NCBI GenBank assembly: GCA_049589355.1
Contig: JBAWAP010000200.1
Span: 1-10,998, forward strand
DNA from: JBAWAP01 sp049589355
GTDB taxonomy: Bacteria > Chloroflexota > Anaerolineae > VGOG01
Direction of reading: 5' to 3'
Length of the DNA: 10,998 bases
Shown here: positions 1-6,241 of the stretch, piece after piece
Numbering within the stretch: the stretch's first letter is position 1
Layout: every line of letters begins with the position of its first letter
The notes under the pieces: model-generated
Told to the model about the DNA's origin: nothing
Seen by the model: the letters and a program-made list of their open reading frames with translations, nothing else
Database searches by the model: none
Made by a program: the position numbers and the translations under genes

Positions 1-3000
1 GGTGGGGCACCGCCAAGGCGCCACTGCTTGGCCGTCACCTCCACGTCCCGTATCCGCCAGACCCCGGCGGCCGGGTAACCCTCCTGACTCATGACCACGG
101 CCAAATAGCGCCAGGAGGCCGGATCGAGGGCCTCAATGCTTAGGCCCAGGCTCTCGGCGAAGACTTTCTTGGCCACGCGGATGGTGATCTTGTTCTGGCC
201 CGGATCGCTGACGATGTTCAGGGTGCTGGCGTCGCCGATCTGCACCGGGCTGGGGGAATCGGCCGCGGGAGGGCCGTAGAGGCCAGGCGTCCAACCCTCG
301 GCCCATAAGACGAACTCCCAGCCATTCTCCGCAGGCAAGGCAGCGTTGCGGCCGGGCAATAGCTTGCGCGCGCCTCCCTCCGCCGCATCAATGTACACAT
401 CCAGGGCGTGGATGCCCATGCCGTTGGGCGCGCCCCAGTCGTTGTTGAGCGGGCCGGCGAAGGCGAAGCGGAAGATCAGGTTGTTGTCGTCCTCGGCCAC
501 GGCGAACTCGGTCAGGTCGTAGGCGCGGGCACTGAAGACGCCGTCCAGGGGATAGATGTAGTTACCGGGGCCGTGGTCATCCTTTTCCGGGTCAACGACG
601 GTGAGGATGGGCGTGGTCAGTCCCAGATCAGGGACGACGAGGGCTGCGGGACCAGCGCCCGGCACCACTTGAATGTCCCGCTGTTCGCCCTCGCTGACCA
701 CCGCCCGCAGCTTGAATGTGTCTCCGGCATCGGGTTTGCCAAAGCTTGCACTGAGCTCAGTCGAAGTGTCGGGGTAGGTGATGGCCATTTCCAGTGTGCT
801 GTCGGAGAGGCCCACCCGCAACTCCGCTTCGGCTTCGCTGTAGTCGCCGTTGTCGTCTACAAGGTAGAAGGCGGCAGTGGCAGCATCGCCCTTGACCGTG
901 ACCTCCAGCAGCGCGTTGGCCCCAAAGCCCAGCAGGGTCTCCTCGGCACCAATGCGGCTGAAGGGGTTCTCCTTACCGCCGCCGGGCCGGGTCAGATAGA
1001 AGCCGAAGCGGGTCTCGTCGCCCACGTCGGCCCAGGGACGGCGATTGTCCAGGCGCAGGTAGAGGGTTTTAGCGTCGAAACCGTACCAGAGCTCGCCGAC
1101 GGTGCCCTCCTCTTCGGTGTAATAACCGCCGCCCTGCCACTCGTCCTTCCCAGCCAGGCCGTCAATAGTGGGGGTGATCACGGCCGAGGCGGCAGCGATT
1201 GGAGCTACAGGTCTTTGCGGGATGACTGGCACCTTGAGGAAAGTGGGCACTTCTACACCCATCAACTCGTAGACCCGTTGCAGGGTGCGCCGGAACTGGA
1301 GGTCGAAGCTGCCGTCGTCGCCGCTGTTCTGATCAGTGCCATACCACCAGAACCAGTCGCTGCCCTCGGCGGTGTAGATGGCGTCCATCACCGCCGTCAG
1401 GGTCTTCTCGTCCAGCTCCTTTTTGCGCTTCTCCACAAATTCCCGTACCCGGCCCAGGTAGTTCCAGGCCCGGTTTTCCTCGTCCTCGCCGATCCAGGTC
1501 AAATAGTCGGGGCTGACCCAACTGCCAGCCCAGAGTTTCTCGATTTTGGGCTGTTCAGGGAACTGGGCTACGTAGGCGCTGGGCGTGATGGTGCGGATCG
1601 TACCTTTCTCTTGCTCTTCCTGAAGCAGACGGTACATGTTGTGGAGGAACTCCTTGCCGTCGTTGGGATAGTGCTCCCAGGCGTTTTCGCCGTCCAGGAT
1701 CACGCTGACCAGGTTGGGGCCAGTTGCGCCACTCTCTTCGAGTTTGGCACGGATGGCCAGGATGCGGCCCACAAAGTCCTGGGCTGCGGCTAAGCCTTCA
1801 CTGCCACTGTAGGTGAAGCTAACCCTGTCGCTAATGACCTTGTCCCGGAAGACGACGTACAGTTCAGGGTCCTGCTTGCGGTCTTGGACGATGTAGGGAC
1901 GATAGAGCAGGTCGGTATCCTGCACGATCTCGCGAGCATCCCGCACGAAGCTCTTCTTGCCCAGGCTGCGGGCCAGCACCTCCTCATCGCTGGCCATCCA
2001 CTGGATTCCACCACGACTGACCAAGCCCACAATTTCCTCGGCCACGGCACCCTCAGCCGGCCACATGCCCCTGGGCGGGTGGCCAAAGATTTCGCTGTAG
2101 AAATCTATGCCTACCTGCAACTGGGCGACAGCGTCGCGCGGATAACTGAAGCGAGGCGGCAATTCGATGTCGGGCACGGCCACCTGGGCCAAAGTGGTAT
2201 CTATCAAGAGAGGCAGGATGGGGTGGAAAAAGGGAGTCATGGTAACCTCAATGCGTCGCTCTTCCTGCAGACGCTTGTGCAGCGGGATGACTTCGGCGAC
2301 CAGGCGAGCATGTTCTTTCAAAACGATGGCCTTGTCTTTCTCGGCGAAATTTTGCCCCTTGGCGACCAGGCTGGCCAGCGGCTCTTCAGCCAGCCAGTCG
2401 GGGTCGGTCCAGCCCAGGTTGAAAAGCACCTGAAGGTCGAGCCAGGTCTGGGTATCCCAGTTCTCGCTGTTGTCCCGGTCGTTGGCGATCCTCTGATATC
2501 GAGGGAAGCGGGCGATGATCTTGGGGTTGATGTCGAAGAAGTGGCTGCGGATGAAGTCCTTTTGCTCGTCGGCTAGCTCAGTGGCAGGGATCTCGGTGTG
2601 TACCTGATAGAGATCCACCGCGCCGCTTTCCAGATCCAGCAACTGGCGCAGCAGGGAGGGCGTCAGGTTGAAGGTGACCTGGATGTCGGGGTACTGTTCC
2701 AGGATGGCGGCCATGTCCACGTAGTCTTTGGCGGCGTGGACGCGCACCCAGGGCTTCTGATAGATGCCCGTCTCTGGGTCTTTGAAGTAAAGCGGCTGGT
2801 GCTGGTGCCAAATGATGGCCAAGTAAAGGGGCGGCTTCTTCGCTGCCGGAGGTGTGGGTGGCGTCGGGGGTGTGGGCGCCGCCGTGGGCGGTGGCGTTGT
2901 TGGCTGGGGAGTTGGAGTGGGAGCCGGAGTGGGCTTTTGCTGGCAACCGGCGGCTAGCAGAGCCAGCAGAAAAGCCAATACAAGAGTACCATTTAGAAAA

Positions 3001-3017
3001 CGTAATCGCCGGTTCAT
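1..3017 (-). CDS. GH57 amylopullulanase-like lipoprotein (3' end beyond window)
   Basis: Predicted extracellular, lipid-anchored enzyme that hydrolyses alpha-glucans such as starch or pullulan. The frame is open for 1005 codons from ATG 3017 to the window edge, with no stop; a GGAGG lies 5 nt before the ATG. Seen in the sequence: a signal peptide with the lipobox-like end LAAGC (Cys25); a Pro/Thr-rich linker at residues 28-62; and a GH57 domain from about 63 to 590. The GH57 domain starts with WHQHQPLY (70-77) and carries WPAEGAV (319-325), where Glu322 matches the family nucleophile, and ILDGENAW (440-447), where Asp442 matches the acid/base. Residues about 610-785 (IDGLAGKDEW) resemble a CBM9/DOMON-like beta-sandwich. 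Residues about 798-1000 resemble the glucodextranase C-terminal module found in archaeal GH57 amylopullulanases. The family call is firm; the substrate (pullulan, starch or glycogen) is inference. Residues 748-757 are encoded by a dispersed-repeat-like stretch. A 201-bp gap upstream suggests separate transcription from the kinase-like gene. Confidence 0.9.
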   Translation of the reverse strand, partial: MNRRLRFLNGTLVLAFLLALLAAGCQQKPTPAPTPTPQPTTPPPTAAPTPPTPPTPPAAKKPPLYLAIIWHQHQPLYFKDPETGIYQKPWVRVHAAKDYVDMAAILEQYPDIQVTFNLTPSLLRQLLDLESGAVDLYQVHTEIPATELADEQKDFIRSHFFDINPKIIARFPRYQRIANDRDNSENWDTQTWLDLQVLFNLGWTDPDWLAEEPLASLVAKGQNFAEKDKAIVLKEHARLVAEVIPLHKRLQEERRIEVTMTPFFHPILPLLIDTTLAQVAVPDIELPPRFSYPRDAVAQLQVGIDFYSEIFGHPPRGMWPAEGAVAEEIVGLVSRGGIQWMASDEEVLARSLGKKSFVRDAREIVQDTDLLYRPYIVQDRKQDPELYVVFRDKVISDRVSFTYSGSEGLAAAQDFVGRILAIRAKLEESGATGPNLVSVILDGENAWEHYPNDGKEFLHNMYRLLQEEQEKGTIRTITPSAYVAQFPEQPKIEKLWAGSWVSPDYLTWIGEDEENRAWNYLGRVREFVEKRKKELDEKTLTAVMDAIYTAEGSDWFWWYGTDQNSGDDGSFDLQFRRTLQRVYELMGVEVPTFLKVPVIPQRPVAPIAAASAVITPTIDGLAGKDEWQGGGYYTEEEGTVGELWYGFDAKTLYLRLDNRRPWADVGDETRFGFYLTRPGGGKENPFSRIGAEETLLGFGANALLEVTVKGDAATAAFYLVDDNGDYSEAEAELRVGLSDSTLEMAITYPDTSTELSASFGKPDAGDTFKLRAVVSEGEQRDIQVVPGAGPAALVVPDLGLTTPILTVVDPEKDDHGPGNYIYPLDGVFSARAYDLTEFAVAEDDNNLIFRFAFAGPLNNDWGAPNGMGIHALDVYIDAAEGGARKLLPGRNAALPAENGWEFVLWAEGWTPGLYGPPAADSPSPVQIGDASTLNIVSDPGQNKITIRVAKKVFAESLGLSIEALDPASWRYLAVVMSQEGYPAAGVWRIRDVEVTAKQWRLGGAP
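743..769. repeat. Short dispersed-repeat-like sequence inside the GH57 gene
   Basis: The stretch reads GCTTGCACTGAGCTCAGTCG followed by AAGTGT and contains the perfect palindrome ACTGAGCTCAGT (750-761). It has the CTGAGC...GTCGAAG layout of short repeats that I recall as scattered in many copies through some Chloroflexota and other environmental bacterial genomes. Here it sits in frame within the coding sequence and encodes DTSTELSASFGK in the first C-terminal beta-sandwich. The resemblance is from memory; only one copy of this exact form is in the window. Confidence 0.45.
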
Positions 3018-3119
3018 TTTGTCCTCCTTCTGGGTTTGCTCTCTTTGCTCAAAGACTTCGTAAGCGTGAATAAGCCCTGGGTTAACCATCAAGAAGCCAG
3101 CGAGCCGGTCTAATGGCAC

Positions 3120-3205
3120 ACCCCACTTTTGGCTTCGATACGTCGCTCCGCTCCTACCCTTCGGTACGTTGCGCTACTCAGGGCGACGCTCAGCCGGCGC
3201 TAGTC
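3120..3205. repeat. Intergenic dispersed-repeat remnant
   Basis: The gap between the kinase-like gene and the GH57 gene (3018-3218) holds two near-identical units: CTTCGATACGT at 3133-3143 and CTTCGGTACGT at 3159-3169. Each is followed by a CGCTCC/GCGCTAC-type stretch, and then CTCAGGGCGACGCTCAG (3177-3193). The TTCGATACG...CTACTCAGGGCGACGCTCAG pattern belongs to the same loose class of dispersed intergenic repeats as the element at 743-769. No open frame here looks coding. I see no convincing sigma70 promoter for the GH57 gene in the rest of the gap, although one must lie here or further upstream. Confidence 0.45.
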
Positions 3206-3218
3206 CCTACCACTTATG

Positions 3219-3848
3219 CTATTTTGCCCATAGACCACCTGTTTCAGTCATCCAATCTGCTATCCTGTCAGTTGCCCTCGCCACATCGTTGTCCGATATG
3301 TTCAGTTCCAGCGTTGGTAGAATAGATTCACCGATCAATCGGCGAAACAGTTCCTGCTCCTTGATGAACACTTGCAGGTCATCGTACTGTGAGGGGTTGC
3401 CTGAGACCTTGATTCTCTCCGCGCGCGCCTGTTCAAAGGATTCCGGCGCCCGCGTGCAGAATACCAGATGGAAGCCAAGTGCCGCTAACCTCTCCTCCAG
3501 CCAGTGGAAATCGTAATCTTTGCCATAGGCTTGTAGTTGGTAGGCTCGGGTGGAGATGTGGAAGCGGTCAATAATCCACGAATAGTAACGCAGAAGTTCG
3601 AAAAGTCGAACCCAGGTGCGGTAGGTCTCCATGGCCAGGGCTTCTTCGTGGGGCTCAAAGTTGATGAGACCTCGGCCCCAGGGGAAGTTGGTGAAGCCAC
3701 ACCATTCGGCAGAAATGAGCGGAGAATGGTAGCGGTATTTCCGAGGCCCGACGATGCGGAGATGCTCATTTAGCGCAAAGGCAATCTCTGTCTTGAGCGT
3801 TAGTCGTGTACCTTCCAGAATGATTTTGGGGCAAAGTTTTGAAGACAC
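3219..3848 (-). CDS. Thymidylate-kinase-like P-loop protein with degenerate Walker A
   Basis: A 209-residue cytoplasmic protein that starts at a GTG with GGGGAG 7 nt upstream, 15 bp after the GH13 stop, so it is probably the last gene of the same operon. The overall plan resembles small P-loop nucleoside/nucleotide kinases of the thymidylate-kinase type. The N-terminal strand and loop read IILEGTRLTLKTEIA (9-23), there is a DRFHIS motif (94-99) like the DR(F/Y)xxS of dTMP kinases, and an Arg-rich LID-like helix follows (133-146, RAPESFEQARAER). The second glycine of the usual GxxxxGK[ST] is Leu18 (GTRLTLKT), so nucleotide binding is uncertain. I do not recognise the specific family, and no phosphate acceptor can be named. 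It could be an inactive or repurposed kinase fold. An amylase operon is an unexpected place for it. Confidence 0.72.
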   Translation of the reverse strand: MSSKLCPKIILEGTRLTLKTEIAFALNEHLRIVGPRKYRYHSPLISAEWCGFTNFPWGRGLINFEPHEEALAMETYRTWVRLFELLRYYSWIIDRFHISTRAYQLQAYGKDYDFHWLEERLAALGFHLVFCTRAPESFEQARAERIKVSGNPSQYDDLQVFIKEQELFRRLIGESILPTLELNISDNDVARATDRIADWMTETGGLWAK

Positions 3849-3863
3849 AGCACTTCTCCCCTG

Positions 3864-5381
3864 TCATCTGTTAACTGCCGTCAGCACCGCCCCAGAGCGA
3901 GGCGGCAGCGTCGCGCCGATGATCCGCCCGGCGGCCACCTGTGCTCGGCCGCCCTGCCACAGGTCATGCAAGATTGTACCATCGGCGAACACATCCTGCA
4001 ATGGCACGTCCAGGTCGCAACTGGCCGGGCCGTTGTTCAGCACCACCACCAGCGTCTCCCCTTCCCCCTGGCGAGCAAAGGCGTAGACCCCGTGCTGGTC
4101 GTCGGCGTGGAGGCGCAGGTAGCGCCCGCGCCGCAGGGCAGGATGCTCGCGACGCAGCTTGATCGCCCGCCGGAAGAAGGCGAGCAGGTCGTGGTCCCAG
4201 TGGGCCTCGTCCCAGGGGAAGGCGCGGCGGCAATCCGGGTCGTGCTTCCCCTCCATACCGATCTCGTCCCCGTAGTAGACGCAAGGCCCGCCGGGGAAGG
4301 TCATCTGGAACAGGGTCGCCAGCTTCAGTGCTGCCTTGTCCCCTTGCACCAACGTCAGAAAGCGCGGCATGTCGTGGCTGCTGAGGAGATTGAACTGTAC
4401 CAGCGCCACCTCCCAGTCGTAAAGGGCCAGCAGGTTATCTATGGCATCGGCGAACTGGACGGCGCTCAGTCGCTGCAACGTGAAGCCTCCGGGACGCTGG
4501 GTAGTGTCCAGGTTCTCCCCGCCGAAGAAGCCGAGACAGACACGGTTGAAGACATAGTTCATCACCGCGTCGAACTGGTCGCCCTGAAGCCACCGCCGGG
4601 CATCTCCCCAGATCTCGCCCACGATGTACGCCTCAGGATTCGCCTCCTTGACCACGCGGCGGAATTCCTGCCAGAACCCATCGTCGTCTATCTCGTTGGG
4701 TACGTCCAGCCGCCAGCCGACGATGCCGAACTCCAGCCAGTGGCGGGCCACGTCGAAGATGAAGCGCCGCACGGCCGGCGTGTCGGTGTTGAGCTTGGGG
4801 AGGGCCGGCAAGTCCCACCAGGCCTGGTAACCCAGCTCCTGCAGACTGCGACGGCTTCCTCCTAGACGACGTTCTTTCTCCGGGGAGGGATAGGCGTCCA
4901 GCGGCTGTCCGGCCCGCAGTCGCTCCTCATCGAAGTAGAACCAGTCCAGGTAAGGCGAGGCCGCCCCGTTCTCCAGGGTGTGGTTAAACTGGTAGAACCC
5001 TCGGCCAGTATGGTTGAAGACCCCATCCAGCACCACGCGGATTCCCCGGGCGTGGGCCGCGTCCAGCATCTCGCGAAACGCCTCGTTCCTGCCCAGGATC
5101 GGGTCTACCTGGTAGTAGTCGTACGTGTGATAACGGTGGTTGGCTGCCGACTGGAAGATGGGGTTGAGGTAGATGGCCGTGATCCCCAATTCCTGCAGGT
5201 AGTCCAGGTGCTCGGCTACGCCCAGCAGGTCGCCCCCCTTGAAGCCGTAGACCGTCGGCGGACTGTCCCACGGCTCCAGGTTGGACGGCTTGGAAACCCG
5301 CTCGCTGCGGGCAAAGCGGTCGGGGAAGATCTGGTAGAAGACTGCGTCCTTGACCCAATTGGGAGTAACAATGTGTGTCAA
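3864..5381 (-). CDS. GH13 alpha-glucan hydrolase (neopullulanase/cyclomaltodextrinase-like)
   Basis: Predicted cytoplasmic enzyme that cleaves alpha-1,4 (possibly also alpha-1,6) bonds of imported maltodextrins or cyclodextrins. It has 505 residues and no signal peptide. The (beta/alpha)8 barrel begins at once with DAVFYQIFPDRFA (12-24). The conserved GH13 regions are DGVFNH (119-124), GWRLDVPNE (222-230, nucleophile Asp226), VGEIWGD (254-260, acid/base Glu256) and LSSHDMPR (333-340, transition-state Asp337). LPKLN (194-198) resembles the MPKLN signature of the GH13_20 neopullulanase/cyclomaltodextrinase group. The N-terminal CBM34-type domain that those enzymes use for dimerisation is missing. 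PGGPCVYYGDEIGMEG (363-378) and a C-terminal beta domain follow. The start is TTG at 5381: GGGGA lies 7 nt upstream and no in-frame ATG occurs before Met105. It lies 17 bp after the MalG-type permease, so it is probably co-transcribed. Exact specificity cannot be read from sequence. Confidence 0.93.
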   Translation of the reverse strand: MTHIVTPNWVKDAVFYQIFPDRFARSERVSKPSNLEPWDSPPTVYGFKGGDLLGVAEHLDYLQELGITAIYLNPIFQSAANHRYHTYDYYQVDPILGRNEAFREMLDAAHARGIRVVLDGVFNHTGRGFYQFNHTLENGAASPYLDWFYFDEERLRAGQPLDAYPSPEKERRLGGSRRSLQELGYQAWWDLPALPKLNTDTPAVRRFIFDVARHWLEFGIVGWRLDVPNEIDDDGFWQEFRRVVKEANPEAYIVGEIWGDARRWLQGDQFDAVMNYVFNRVCLGFFGGENLDTTQRPGGFTLQRLSAVQFADAIDNLLALYDWEVALVQFNLLSSHDMPRFLTLVQGDKAALKLATLFQMTFPGGPCVYYGDEIGMEGKHDPDCRRAFPWDEAHWDHDLLAFFRRAIKLRREHPALRRGRYLRLHADDQHGVYAFARQGEGETLVVVLNNGPASCDLDVPLQDVFADGTILHDLWQGGRAQVAAGRIIGATLPPRSGAVLTAVNR

Positions 5382-5388
5382 TATCCAA

Positions 5389-5393
5389 TCCCC
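5389..5393 (-). promoter_or_regulatory. Ribosome binding site that decides the TTG start of the GH13 gene
   Basis: GGGGA on the minus strand, 7 nt before TTG 5381, lies within the 17-bp gap after the permease stop. The TTG start places the barrel's first strand (DAVFYQIFPDR) a dozen residues in, which is normal for the family. Confidence 0.6.
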
Positions 5394-5398
5394 ACTAT

Positions 5399-6241
5399 CT
5401 AATCCTCCGCCACGCCGATGAGCAGCCCACGCAAGAGGTAGCGATGCAGGGCGAGGAAGATCAAGACTACAGGCACGCTCATTAGAATGGCCAGGGCGGA
5501 TAGGTTACTCCATACACCATTCGTTTGCCGCATGCCCGACACAGCCATGGCTAAGGTGACGTTTCGGCTGCTTTCTACGAATAACCAACCGATGGCGAAT
5601 TCCGTATAGCCCATCAGGAAAGCGACCAGGGCCGCGACGGCGATGGATGGCAAAGCCAGGGGGAGCGTCACGCGCCAAAAGGTTCTGAAAGTTGTGGCCC
5701 CATCGAGAAAAGCAGCCTCTTCCAGCTCCTTGGGCACTGCCTGGAAGGCTGAACGCATGTTCCAGACACAAAAAGGCATCGAAAACGCGGTATAGACGAT
5801 CATCAGTCCGAACAACGATGTGCGCAGCCCTATTGCTGAGAGCAGGATGTAAAGCGGGGTCATCAGCGCGACGGGAGGTAACAGGGCTCCCACCAGCAAT
5901 CCAAAGAGACCCGTTCGGCGGCCGGGGAAGCGGAAGCGAGCGAAGGCGTAGGCCATGCTCGCCCCCAAAGCCACCGAAGACAGGGCCGCGCCCCCCGAGA
6001 CGATCAGGCTGTTCTTCAAGAGGCCGGGAAGCGTGAGGCTCTGGGAAGGGCTTCCCCACACGTGCCGGAAGACGGCCAGGGTGAATTGCTCTGGCCAGAG
6101 GCGAAACTCCGTCGGTGCGCCCTTGATCGCACCGTCCAGGGCGATGCGAGCCATCCCCCACACCGGCACGAGCACAAATAGGGCGACCAGGGCAAGCCCC
6201 AATTGGTAGGCGATCTGCTGTCCGATCCTTGGCTTACGCAT
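5399..6241 (-). CDS. ABC sugar transporter permease, MalG type (middle module)
   Basis: Inner-membrane permease subunit of a carbohydrate (CUT1-type) ABC importer, expected to pair with the MalF-type half encoded just upstream. It has 280 residues and six predicted membrane segments, at about 12-34, 76-101, 111-135, 145-165, 196-222 and 249-270. The cytoplasmic EAA loop is canonical: ELEEAAFLDGATTFRTFWRV followed by LP (172-194), with Glu175-Ala-Ala and Asp180-Gly-Ala. The NSL-type entry to the second segment (LLKNSLIVSGG, 74-84) and YAFARFRFPGRR (98-109) are typical of MalG homologues. The start ATG overlaps the stop of the fused gene by 8 bp (ATGCGTAA), which points to translational coupling; a GGAGG is 9 nt upstream. 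The sugar is not determinable from the permease, but maltodextrin fits the neighbours. Confidence 0.93.
   Translation of the reverse strand: MRKPRIGQQIAYQLGLALVALFVLVPVWGMARIALDGAIKGAPTEFRLWPEQFTLAVFRHVWGSPSQSLTLPGLLKNSLIVSGGAALSSVALGASMAYAFARFRFPGRRTGLFGLLVGALLPPVALMTPLYILLSAIGLRTSLFGLMIVYTAFSMPFCVWNMRSAFQAVPKELEEAAFLDGATTFRTFWRVTLPLALPSIAVAALVAFLMGYTEFAIGWLFVESSRNVTLAMAVSGMRQTNGVWSNLSALAILMSVPVVLIFLALHRYLLRGLLIGVAED

Noticed and set aside
408..2576. Long plus-strand open frames (408-1793 and 1884-2576)
   Set aside because: They lie antisense to the GH57 gene, which shows family motifs and an unbroken 1005-codon frame. Their translations show no recognisable domain and look like GC-rich antisense readings.
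3018..3120. Sigma70 promoter for the GH57 gene (TTGATG-like box on the minus strand near 3088)
   Set aside because: No -10 box at proper spacing is convincing (nearest are TATTCA or ATTCAC at short spacing), so it is not listed as a feature.
3120..3205. CRISPR array
   Set aside because: The repeated units are only about 11 bp, there are two of them, they are imperfect, and there is no regular spacer pattern. No cas gene is in the window.
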